A stretch of DNA of 64,000 bases, taken from Sesamum alatum (taxonomy: Eukaryota > Streptophyta > Magnoliopsida > Lamiales > Pedaliaceae). How positions within the stretch are numbered: the first letter of the stretch is position 1; every line of letters begins with the position of its first letter. The position numbers and the translations under genes are program-made. This document shows, one piece after another, positions 11,479 to 22,768 of the stretch. The DNA is taken from the NCBI GenBank assembly GCA_034509735.1, contig JACGWO010000006.1, forward strand, positions 34,279,141 to 34,343,140, read 5' to 3'. The notes under the pieces are model-generated. The model was not told where the DNA came from, did not search any database, and saw only the letters and a list, made by a program, of their open reading frames with translations.

Positions 11479-13352
11479 TAGAGTGAGGTTAACATCATTA
11501 TAATTTTCTCTTTATAAGTACAAAATTATTACACGCGAATGTTAAATAAGGGGTAAAATTGAAAGTTTGTGTAAATTTTTTACTCAGGTCAGCATTTTTA
11601 TCCAAATCCTAATGGAATCGAATCATGTATAAATGGAGAATATTTGGGGGTATAAGTGTAATTTCAAAAAGAATTTGGGGAAAGAATAATTTCGTATTTT
11701 CATCAGGGGTCTAAGTGTTATCAACCCTAATAATATATTGAGACATTTTTAAATTTAATTAGTTATTGAATTTAAATTATTTATAAATTAATACAACGTT
11801 ATATCAAAATACCGAAAATATTATTAAATTCTACCTTTACAAAATACTTGCTCATATTCAAAATAATAACCAGCATCTCAACTTGTTTGACGTGTATGCT
11901 TAAATATTAAAAATATAAAATTAAGAATTTATTAAATTTTGATATGATTAAGTTTATTTTTAACTATTTAATGTATTTATATAGTTTATAATAAGGAAAA
12001 ATATGTCAAAATAACATGAAATAAGATAACCCAAAAAAAAAAGAGATAAAACCTTAGATGCCAAAATAAATATGTCTACAATTTTATGTATAGCATGGAA
12101 TAAACAACCACATGATTGGAAATAAAATCAACTGATATTTTTATTAATAGAAATTAAATAAACAATTTTTGTGAATTAAATAATAAAAAAAAAACAAGAG
12201 AGAGAGAGAGTCACATAACTTTAAAAAAAATATCTAAATAGGATAAATTACACCGATATTTGTTAGATGAGGTTCAAATACACCGACATTCTCTATCCTT
12301 TGCAGCATTATAAGTATACTCATTGAGGTTATAGTTGTAATACAAATACACCTCTATTTAGTGTCAAAGTTTATCCAAACACCCTAAGGTAAGGATGTAC
12401 TTATATTTTTATAGGTTATTTATATATATTAACATAATTTGAAGGGATGTTGATGTAATTTATTCTTTAAAAAAAAGGTAACAACCAACAATTTTTTTGT
12501 TTATGTTTTCATTTTTAGTTTTAAATTTTTAAAACTGTAATTAAAGTGAAAAAATATTCATTTATACGTATATATTTGGAGTGTATCTAGGTTTTGAGGT
12601 ACTACAAATTTCAAATGACCTTCAAGAGAATCCTAAAATTTGGCGAGGACTAATCTGCAAAATAATGTTAGCACTCTGATGTTTTAAGTCAGTAAAGTGC
12701 AAAAATGAAAGAAAACTTGAAATAAAGTGAGAATAATGATAATTTATGAAAAATAATGATAGATAATTGATGTGAATGATAGAATTCGCACAGAGTGAGC
12801 TAAAACTAGCTAGCAAATAATAAAAACGAGTGTTAGAGTGTCTAATTTTCAGAGAGAGAGAGTCTTGGAGTGATGTTACCAAAGCTTGACTCTTAATGAC
12901 TGCACAAGGGGCCAATTTATAGCCGTTGATGGAGCCGAAATCAGGGGTTACTTGTTGAATGTCGTACACATCTGGAAAGCTCTTTAACTTGGCTATCTTC
13001 CAGAAAAATCCATTTGTGATGCGGATAACTATTGAAGGATATATACCTATTTGACCGAGTCATGTCAGATTACCTATTTTTCAAAAAAGCTGTTACTGGT
13101 GATATTATCAACTTAATTCCTGTCTCATCCATACGAATCTTACCGAGTCTTTGAGTATGGCGAGTCCTATTGTGTTGGCAAGCTATGGTATGCGTCCATC
13201 TAGTTGCACGATGACGTGTTCGGCTGAAATGAGCTTATTTCTTGAGTCTGTCAGTTCAGTGAAAACAACAAGTAGGCTTATAGATTTTTACCTTCCCTGT
13301 TGGTGGGCCGACCTACTGCTAGCCAGTTTGGTTGCTTTAAGAATGTGTTTTG
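11478..13352. repeat. Upstream copy of a 1.9-kb segmental duplication
   Basis: This segment and 14834-16714 are collinear. Both begin at GAGTGAGGTTAACATCATTAT. Both run through AATATATTGAGACATTTTT, the CAACCACATGAT block, a palindromic AAATTACACCGATATTT repeat (12240-12472) and an LTR-like segment (12580-13352). Both lose similarity after GAATGTGTTTT. Identity looks well above 80 percent by eye, with scattered small indels. Confidence 0.8.
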
Positions 13353-13389
13353 AGCTTGTTATTATCGAAGGGGAGCACCAATTTGATGT

Positions 13390-13622
13390 CTTCTAATTTT
13401 TTATTTGTCATTTTAATATTTAATTTTCCCACTCCCCATTATCTTTCGATAGTTATTTTTTCGTAAAATTTTATTCATCTTTTTCGTATATGTTTTTTTT
13501 TATAAATTTAATATATTAATTTATTATTTTTATATATTTTATTCAATAATAAATATTTTATAAATATATTATTGTAAATAGTATTATAAAAATTGCACAC
13601 ACATAGTATGCCACAAATTATT
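13390..13622 (+). mobile_element. Helitron-like fragment
   Basis: The order TTGATGTCTTCTAATTTTTTATTTGTC, ACTCCCCATTATCTTT, then GCACACACATAGTATGCCACAAATTATTAGT matches the element at 35406-35699. The left terminus is missing. Confidence 0.45.
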
Positions 13623-14590
13623 AGTATATATACAAGCATGAGTCAGGATTTTCAAATTGTAGAAGTCTCTTAATTCATGGCATTAAATGTTGTTTCGTGT
13701 AGGGTGTCACATGCTCATTCAAATACAGTAGAGACTAAGGTTGAACATGACCGGTGTTTGTATGTGAGCAAGTGAACGTGGACCCGCCAACGAGACATTG
13801 CCCACACCATAGGATTCAACCCTCATGATCATAAGAGCGTGGATTTAAATTTTATGAATATGGGGATTTTGTCTATGTTTATAGTTTTTTATTATTTTTT
13901 ATTTCATGTGAATTCAATCTTTAATGTAAAATTATTTATATATTTACTTAAATTTTTATATTTTTAAATGTATTAAACGATATAATAAATTATATTTTTA
14001 TTAAAAAAAATATAAGTGGTCCCATCTCATTATTATGCGTATCTGCTTGGTAAGGGAATACCCGAAAATGCCCTTTGACAATCGACGGTTTAGATTAATA
14101 TGCTTCTCTGCCAGAAATTAATTGCACCTGATTCCTCAGCCTCCCACGAATTTGTTTCTCAATTTTTTTTTCAATTGAGAATTACATAATTATATCGATA
14201 TATTAATAAATTGAGTAATACAATCGATTCAATCAATATATTTTATAATTAATAACAATAAAATAAATTATAATAAATTTATATACAAATGAGATAAATA
14301 TCTACGCGTCGAATGGATCTCAACCCTATGACTTGAATTCACTAGTACTTGCATAAAAACTTTTGGCTACCTTTCATTTTCATCTTTAATAAATTTTCCA
14401 GTGCTATAATCTACTGAAAATATTTATTCTAAGACTTAATATAAAGTGAAAGCATGTTTGATTAATTTGAAAAACATTAATTTCATAGCTGAAAAAATAA
14501 TTTATGAAGCGCAGAACCAACCTTTTCTGTTTCAAATGTCACATTAATCAAATAATATTGAAGTAATATATTATTGTTATTATTAATATA

Positions 14591-15080
14591 GGGTTAATTA
14601 CACTTAGCCCCCTCTAAAAAAAAAGCAAAATTACACATTCCCCCAAAAAAGTTTTGAAATTATACTTACACCCTCTCTAAAAATTCTTCATTTACACCTA
14701 ACCCCCTTCGATTAGAGTTGGACGAAAAAGCTAACATAAGCAAAAGGAATTACATTAATTTTTAATTTTATCCCTCATTTTACATTTTCAGTTTTTATAC
14801 TTATAAGGGGATAAATGTGACATAGACATATGGAGTGAGGTTAACATCATTATGACTTTTCCTTTATAAGTACAGAATTATTATATGAGAATATTAAAAG
14901 GGTAAAATTGAAAGTTTATGTAACTTTTTTATTGAGGTCAGCATTTTCATCCAAATCCTAATGGAATTGGATCATGTATAAATGGAGAATTTTTGGAGGG
15001 AGTATATGTGTAATTTCAAAAAAAGAAATAGAAAAAGTATAATTTCACATTTTTAAAGGAGGTCTAAGTGTAATTGACCC
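14591..15080. mobile_element. MULE-type MITE with target-site duplication
   Basis: The left end GGGTTAATTACACTTAGCCCC and right end GGTCTAAGTGTAATTGACCC are inverted repeats. TATTAATATA occurs on both sides (14581-14590 and 15081-15090). The element is 490 bp with no open frame. Its right half, but not its left half, is present in the duplicated segment at 11478-11735. Confidence 0.8.
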
Positions 15081-16714
15081 TATTAATATATTGAGACATT
15101 TTTTTAATTAATTAGTTATTGAATTTAAATTATTTATAAATTAATAGAACGTGATATCAAAATACCAAAAATATTAAATTCCACCTTTACAAATACTTGC
15201 TCATATTCAAATAATAACCAGCATCTCGCTTGATGTGTGTGCCTAAATTTTAAAAATATAAAATTAAGTATTTATTAAATCTTGATATGATTAAGTTTAT
15301 TTTGAACTATTTAATGTATTTATATAGTTTATAATAAGGGAAAAATATGTCAAAATAACATGAAATAAGATAATCAAAAAATAAAAATAGGGATAAAACC
15401 TTAGTGTCCACAATTTTATGTATAGCATGGAATAAACAACCACATGATGGAAATAAAATCAACTAATATTTTTATAAATAGAAATTAAATAAACAAATTT
15501 TATATGAATTAAATAAGTAAAAAGCAAGAGAGAGAGAGTCACATAACATAAAAAAATTATCTAAAATAGGATAAATTACACTGATATTTTTTAGATGAGG
15601 TTCAAATAACCCAACATTCTCTATCCTTTGCAGCATAACAAGTATACTTATTGAGATTGTAGTTGTAATACAAATACACCTCTATTTAGTGTCAAAGTTT
15701 ATCCAAACACCCTAAGGTATATTACACTAACATTCCGTGAAGGATGTACTTATAATTTTATAGTATATTTATATATATATATATATGTACATAATTTGAA
15801 GAGATGTTGATGTAATTTATTCTTGAAAAAAAGGTGGAAACCTACAACTTGTTTGCTTATGTTTTTATTTTTAGTTTTTAATTTTTGAAACAGTAATTAA
15901 AGTGAAAATATATTCATTTATACGTATTTTCATTGAAAATATATTTGATGCGTACCTGGGTTCTGAGGTACTATAAATTTCGAAGAACCTTCAAGAGAAT
16001 TCTAAGATTTTGGGGAACTAATTTGCAAAGTAGCGTTAGCACTCCGATGTTTAAGTCAGTAAGTGCAAAAATGAAAGAAAACTTGAAATAAAGTGAGAAT
16101 AACGGTAATTTGTGAACAATAATGATAAATACTTGATGTGAATGATAGAATTTGTATAGAAATGAGCTAAAACTAGCTAGCAAATAATAGAAATGACTGA
16201 GGGAGTGTATAATTATCAAAGAGAGAGTATGGAGTGATGTTACCAATGCTTGGCCCTTAATGACTGTACAATGGGCCAATTTATAGCCGTTGATGGAGGT
16301 AAAATCGGGGTTAGTTGCTGAATGTCGTACACCTTTGGAAGCTCTTTGACTTGGCTATCTTCTAGAAGAATCTGTTTTTGATGTGGATAAGTATTGAAAG
16401 AGATATACTTGTTTGATTGAGTCATGTCAGATTACATATTTTGCAAGAAAGTTGTTACTGATAATATTATTAGCTTAATTCATGTCTCATCCATACGAAT
16501 CTGACTGAGATCTTTGAGTATGACGTATCCTAATGTGTTGGCAAGGTATAGAATGTGTCCGTCCAGCTGTACGATGACGTGTTAGGCTGGAATGAGCTCG
16601 TTTCTTGAGCCTATCAGTTCCATGAAAACAACAGAAAGGCTTATAGGCTTTTACCTTCCCTACTGGTGGCCGGCCTACTGCTAGCGAGTTGTGCTGCTTT
16701 GAGAATGTGTTTTC
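14834..16714. repeat. Downstream copy of the 1.9-kb segmental duplication
   Basis: It is collinear with 11478-13352. It starts inside the MITE at 14591-15080, includes the palindromic repeat at 15569-15822 and ends with the LTR-like segment 15948-16714. The MITE here is complete with both duplications, so this copy keeps the ancestral left side. Confidence 0.8.
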
Positions 16715-17025
16715 TTGGGCTTGGAATCCATAAAGGATTTTGGGACATCAATATTGATTTGACACCACAATCTCATAATTAATTCAAACATATTCTTATT
16801 TTTACATAAATATATATATATATATATATAAAATTAAAAATAGGGTAAACATCATTTTTGGTCCCTCAACTATGCCAGTTATCCACTTTTGGTCCCTCAT
16901 GTTTCTTGCTAATCAAATTTGGTCCCTCAAGTTTAAAGATTTCATCACTCTTGGTCCCTCCGTTAAGTTTTTTGTTAAAACTAACGGAATTCTAAAAAAG
17001 AAAAAAAATGCAATTGTGCTTGGAA

Positions 17026-17079
17026 GGATTTGAACTCGGGTCTTTGGTGTAACAAAATAATAACCATACCACTAGACCA
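17026..17079 (-). other. tRNA-Gly-like Pol III promoter remnant in the left MULE end
   Basis: On the minus strand it reads TGGTCTAGTGGTATGG (box A-like), about 25 nt, then GACCCGAGTTCAAATCC (box B). Order, spacing and wording match a plant tRNA-Gly(GCC) body, but arms are not complementary enough for a functional tRNA. A weaker copy in the opposite orientation lies at 17532-17589 in the other inverted end. Confidence 0.55.
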
Positions 17080-17595
17080 AATCTAGTGCTTAATACTATA
17101 GTCACCCAAAGTCAACTTATGCAAAACGTCTGTGAGTCCCAAGTTTGCTTCTCGATTTTAACGTCTCCCAAATTTTACAACAAGTCTCTAAAATATTGTA
17201 TTAGCCCCAAATAATTATCAGCAGTTTCTCAATAATTCTTGACAATTCTAAACAATAAATTTTCAATAAAAAAAATTTCAAATTTCAGCAAAAACTTACC
17301 ATAATTTGGGGTTTGAGGATGTGAATCTTTCTTCCTCACCATGGCTCTCCTCTCCGCCTTCACGACTGTTGCTGCTCTAGATGGCGCTGCTGCTGCTCCC
17401 TCGTCACCACATTGCTAGGGTTTGAGAAGAAAAAACTTCGAATGTTATGGCTGATTTGTGACTAATACAATGCTACTTGAGAGAAGTGTTGGAAGTAAAC
17501 TCTGGGTAATTAATATGCTAAAAAGTAGACTTGGTATATTAGTTTGACTATTGTATTGTTGTTTGAAAGACCCAAGTTCAAATCTTTCCAAACAC

Positions 17596-20454
17596 CTTTT
17601 CAATTCCAACCTTTATATGTTCTACCAAACAGGGAGTAACATTAGAATCTCACTTAGCTTATGCAGATGATGTTATATTATTCACTAATTATGAGGATAA
17701 CTCTCTTCTAAAACTTATGCAGTTTCTGGAGGACTACGAGGAGATCTCGGGCCAAAAATCAACCATGTCAAAAGTTTCTTTGTCCCCTAAAAGAAAGCTA
17801 ATTTGATTGTACACAGGATCATTCATACCACAGGATTCTCCATGAAAAAACTTTCCATTCCATATCTTGGAGCCCCTATGTACAAAGGTCACAAAACCAA
17901 AATGTTGTATGATGATCTTATTAATAAAATCCGCTAAAAAATTGCAGGATGGGAGCACCGCTTCCTCTCTCAAGGAGGTAGTCTGACACTTATCAAAAGC
18001 GTGCTAATTTTCATGCCGATCTATTTTTTGCAAGTTCTGAATCCTCCTGTTGGCGTCATTCAAAAGATGGAGCAACTCTTTGCTAAATACTTCTGGGGAT
18101 CCACTGACAACCACAAGAAAATAAACTGGACTCAATGGAGCAACCTCTGTTATCCTACTTGTGAAGGAGGTCTTGGTACAAAAGATCTAAGGGACATTGT
18201 GCTTGCCTTTTCACACAAGCTTTGGTGGCGATTAAGGCTAAAAAAACTCATTGTGGGCAAATTTCACCATGGACAAGTATTGTAAAAGAGATCATCCTTC
18301 ACTTGCCAAAGCCACGAAGAATGATTCTCCCATTTGGAAAAGACTTTGCAAAATCAGGGCAGAAGCAAACAACAACATCTTCTGGACCTTAGGTCCTGGT
18401 GAAACAGGTTTTTGGCAAGACTGGTGGTTATTGGAAGATAGTTTATAGGAGATCACAGAAAATTCCAGAAACATACACGCCCCTGTCAAATGGTTCTAGA
18501 CGTGGACAATGGGATAAGGTGAAACTTCAACAGGTTCTGCCACAGGCTCTCATCACTCGTGTCAAAGAGACCCCCATCGGCCCGGACCAAGAGGACGACA
18601 TGCACTGGAGACTCTCTAAACAAGGAAACTTCACAACCTTCTCAGCATGGGATCACTACAGAGATAGGAAACCAACACATCACTTCTGGAAGACACTTTG
18701 GTCAATGCTTATCACCCCTTCCATCTCTATCTTTGTCTGGAAATTGATCAACAATTGGATCCCCGTTGAGAGCCACCTCCAAAGCAAAGGCATTGCTTTG
18801 GCATCCAAATTTTGCAGATGCAGCGATGCAGAATCCACTGAGCACTTATTTTTGTCCTATGGGGAAATATGTCAAAGTATGGAGATTCTTTGCCGACACC
18901 TTCCAATTGCAGCTCCCACAAACAGAAAACATCCAGAGATTTTTACTCGCATGGAAGAGAAACACCTCTTCACAGGTATCTATCAGAGATATTACCCCAT
19001 TGTTAATCTGTTGGTTCATATGGACCACAAGGAATGAAGCAAAACATGAAGGGAAAACTTTTAGTAGCTACAGAATTATCAGCAAAACTTTGAGACATTT
19101 TCACACCTTGCATAGGGTTGGCCTCCTAAAACACACTCACATCAAAGTAGAAGCCTTCGCAGCAAGCTCTATGAAAATTCAACTTGCTCATTTTACCAAA
19201 CAACATCAAATTTCCTTTGTTTCTTGAAAAAGGCCACTTGAAGGATGGATCAAATTAAACACGGATGGTGCCTCCAAAGGAAACCCAGGGATCTCAGGGG
19301 CTGGGGGTATTTTGAGAAACCATATGGGACAAGTCATTATGGCCTTTCAGGAGCCCCTCGGATATACCACTAACATTTAAGCAGAACTTAAGGCATTGCT
19401 TAGAGGTCTGCTCTTTTGCATTGATTTGGAGATTCCCAAAGTCTGGATTGAAGTGGATGCCCAGTACATCTTGCAACTCCTCCAATCCCCCCTTAAAGGG
19501 GGTCGGATGTACCAGAATACTCTCCAACAGATTCGAACTTGCCTTAACAGAATGGAGACTAAGAGCTCACATATATACAGAGAGGGTAATCAAGCAGCAG
19601 ACTTTCTTGCCAATCAAGCTTGCATGGGGGATTCATTGACACTTGTCTCCAGGGAACAAATACAAGGTAAACTCACAGGTATACTAAAGCTCGACTTGAT
19701 GGGTCTTCCTAATGTGCGTATGTTGATTAAGTGGCGTTGGTTTGGGTTCACAGTTTTGCTATCTCTCCCTTATTATTCCGGGTATGTTATGCTGGGATTA
19801 CTTGTGGATTTTCTTATTTGTTTGGATTACTTTACCTCGGCATTTCCTGCACATATTGCCGGTGCATTACTTGTTTAGGGTGCACCTTGCCGGTGCAATA
19901 TTTGCTTAGGGGCACCTTGCCGGTGCAGTACGCGTTGCTTCTGCCATGTTATGTTTCTGCTCACTATTGCTCATGTTTGTGTATGTGAGGATAGTTCTTA
20001 TTCTGTGCTGTTGTTCTGCTGATTGGTGATGTTGTATCCGCATTACTACTTCCATTTTCATTGTTGTTTCTGCACCTGGCCGGTGCACACACTTCCCTTT
20101 TACAGAACTGCCCCTCCCCGTTGTGCTGGTAGCTTTTTGTCCAATCTTTTAATTCAGATTATAGTCATATCTTCATTGACTTGACATATTTTTTAGGCAC
20201 AATGAAGCTCTATCTTCAGAATAGTGTCACTGACTTTTGGTTTAGGAATATAAGTTGTAAGAGAGTAGTATTCTTTATTTACGCTTTCACCTTTCTTAAT
20301 TGTAAGGGAGTAGTACTCCTTATTTACTGCTAGTCTAGACTTAACTAGGGAGGTAGCTCTTCCCGCTGTATATTCCTTTTTGACTATTTTAATATAGAAG
20401 GAATGGGGACTCCAGAAAATTTCCCCCACCTCAGGGTGATTTAATTAAAAAAAC
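17596..20454 (+). mobile_element. 5'-truncated L1-type LINE with RNase H
   Basis: A 15-bp target-site duplication AATCTTTCCAAACAC flanks it (17581-17595 and 20455-20469). It ends in TTAATTAAAAAAAC. Starting within reverse transcriptase, it keeps HLAYADDVILFTNYE (YADD 17660-17671), the thumb region (YLGAPMYKGHKTK, GWEHRFLSQGG), a zf-RVT region (near 18680-18860, C-x-C and H residues) and an RNase H domain (LNTDGASKGNPG at about 19255 to IYREGNQAADFLANQAC). Stops and frameshifts interrupt it, for example near 17800, 17937, 18285 and 19379. It is close kin of the LINE at 39217-45398. Confidence 0.9.
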
Positions 20455-20654
20455 AATCTTTCCAAACACAATTGTGTTTTTTTTCTTCTTTTTCAGAATT
20501 ATGTTAGTTTTAATGAAAAACTTAATGAATGTAACAAAAGTGATGAAATCTTTAAATTTAAGGGTCTAAATTTAATGAACAAAAAATATGAGAGACCAAA
20601 AATGAATAAGTAACATAGTTGGGTGACAAAAAATAATATTTACCCTTAAAATAC

Positions 20655-21153
20655 ATAAAAGATGAAAGGCAATGAAAAGGTTGATACTCATGCCATCCCT
20701 CCCCAACTCAGAAACAAGTGCGCACACAATAATTGCAATTAAAGAGTGGTGTGGAGTGGTGGGAGATGCGCGTGGGTGAAGTGTATTTGTACGTTACTTA
20801 TGAACTGGCCATTGGCTGTCGCCACCACCCCCACAATCTCTCTGTCTCTCTCTCATCACACACTCGGTTTTCTGCGGCTCAACTAAACTATTGTTCTTTT
20901 TTTTTTTTTTTTTTTTTTCAATTAGTCATGGTGTCGTATTATTCCGACGTGCATATAAAATAATATTGGATGTTTTAAAATTATTATAAATAAAAAAATA
21001 TATATTAATCAACACATTGCATTAAAAAAAAAGAAAGAAAAAAAAAAGAAATGAAAATTAACTTAGGGGTATTACTGGTATAACAAAAAAATTAGTGTTG
21101 CGATGTAAGTAACCGCTATTTATGAGTGAAAATGAGATTTGCTTTATATAATA
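20655..21153. other. Intergenic DNA with CT and poly-T tracts
   Basis: Nothing gene-like is seen. Low-complexity stretches are a CTCT tract at 20839-20855 and a run of T at 20898-20919. A short poly-purine stretch lies at 21027-21050. Confidence 0.4.
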
Positions 21154-21596
21154 CTAGACACTATGGCACGCCGTACTTGCGGGCATATCTTTTAATAATA
21201 TTTTTATTTTATTAAAGCTCATAATTTGTTCTTGTAAATTTTAACTTCTTATTGTCTTACAATCTCACGTATAAAACCTGTCCGATAATTTTTTTCTAAT
21301 GCGTTAATTATCAATAAATATTTTACTCAAATTAAATTAAAAATTAAAAAGTTTCCCAATATCTATTATTTCTATTTCAATCAACAATAAGCTTAAACAA
21401 AATGAGAGTCAATTTTATTTTTTGAGTATATTAATTGCATGGAATTATTTTTTTTTCAAAAAAATTTGATTGAGTAGTTAATTCAATATGAGTAGGGAAG
21501 TTGAAGGGTATTTTTGGTATTATAATAATTTAGTGTAGTGGTATCAAAACTACCACTTTGAGTCTATAAACCCTCTTCCCTTTATAATAGTATAGA
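21154..21596 (-). mobile_element. Non-autonomous Helitron
   Basis: On the minus strand it starts TCTATACTATTATAAAGG after an A and ends GTGCCATAGTGTCTAG before a T, as expected for a Helitron inserted between A and T. A short GC-rich inverted motif (GCCCGCAAGTACGGC) precedes the CTAG end. A second copy of the family lies at 53399-53872, inside the lumenal-protein gene. Confidence 0.65.
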
Positions 21597-22429
21597 TTAT
21601 AGATTATAGATAAAAGATCATTTTAGTCACACACATATTATTGTCTAAATTTATTTACTAATTTAATTTGATTGTTTAATGAATTAATTTTATGAAATTT
21701 ATTTTAATTAAATGTGACTAACTTGATTCGAAATATTTAAATATCTATACTCTTTTATAATTGAAAGGCACTATTTTGATGTCTCCAACTACTTTGGTCA
21801 TTTTTTTCCATATTAACTCACAAGTTTCCATTTTTTCTCTATTTTCTCGACTTCCACGTCTCTATATTTCTCATATTTTTTTTTTGTGAATTTGTAACAT
21901 ATATTTCTAAAAATAACCATTAATTTTCCAATTCTTAAATGATTGTTCACGCACATTCGCGTGACTAGTTTATATCGGTTGACTCAAGTTCAAATCATTT
22001 TCTTTTTGTTGATTTATCAAATAAAATTTGAGAAACTATATTAATATCCTCTGAGATTAGGTCTTGATATACAAATAATTTATGTCCATTACAAAATTAT
22101 AAATATATTCTTTGAGGTTATAATTGTAATTACAAGTAAACTGATATTCGATGACAAAAAAATATACGTAAACCCCTTTCAATACTAACACCATTTCAAG
22201 AGGTGTGTATCTATAATTTTGCAAAGTACAGAGAGTGTTTATATGTTTGAACATAATTTAACGTGTTTGTATGTTTGAACATGATTTAACAGGATATCAA
22301 TGTAATTATTAAATAAAACAACAAAATTTAAATAATCTATTATATTTAATAATTAAATTTTGCCCCCAAGAATACGAAAGAAAAAAAAAAGGTGAATCGT
22401 AATTTGGTTTGTTGTTCTTGCATCATACG

Positions 22430-22768
22430 TGATATGACCGAATGAGTCATTGTCCAATTGGCAACTCAAGACCGACAAAAGCATACACAAATCCCTCTAC
22501 TCACACAACCAACACACACACACACAATAATAAAACTGTACTAGTAAATATAGCCGTTTCTCTCTACTCTTTTCTTAGACACACACACTCGCACACACTA
22601 CATCAGCCATTTCTGTCTCTTTCTCTTACTTTCGTCCTCTCTTTCTCTCTCCCTTTCTCCTCAAGCTGATAATGTAAAACGCTGCTAAAAGCAAGATAAA
22701 AGTTGGTTCTTTGGCTTTGAAGATAGTTTGCTGCTAATCTTTAGAGGAATCTTTGATCTGAAGTGGTC
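22430..22768 (+). promoter_or_regulatory. Putative promoter-proximal region and 5' leader of the SKU5-like gene
   Basis: The sequence before the SKU5 ATG changes from AT-rich to pyrimidine-rich, with short CA repeats near 22512-22525 and 22580-22600 and CT tracts at 22615-22662. CT-rich leaders next to a transcription start are common in plants. The nearest TATA-like string is TAAATATA near 22547. The transcription start cannot be fixed from sequence. A leader intron is not excluded, because a TGATAATG string lies at 22666 and the true ATG at 22769. Confidence 0.35.

Larger units (their letters stand above)
16843..20645. mobile_element. Non-autonomous MULE-like element split by a LINE
   Basis: The left end GGGTAAACATCATTTTTGG pairs with the right end ATAATATTTACCC. 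Inverted similarity continues about 260 bp inward: 16843-17110 against 20645-20455 plus 17595-17520. It includes repeated GGTCCCTC phrases on the left. Flanks TTAAAAATA and TTAAAATAC resemble a 9-bp duplication. The core (17110-17520) has no transposase. The right inverted end is interrupted by a LINE at 17596-20454. Confidence 0.7.

Noticed and set aside
10505..16279. Minus-strand frames of 100-135 aa at 10505-10912, 12622-12969 and 15971-16279
   Set aside because: They are the same stretch in three copies of an LTR-like repeat, with frames of different ends and no domain.
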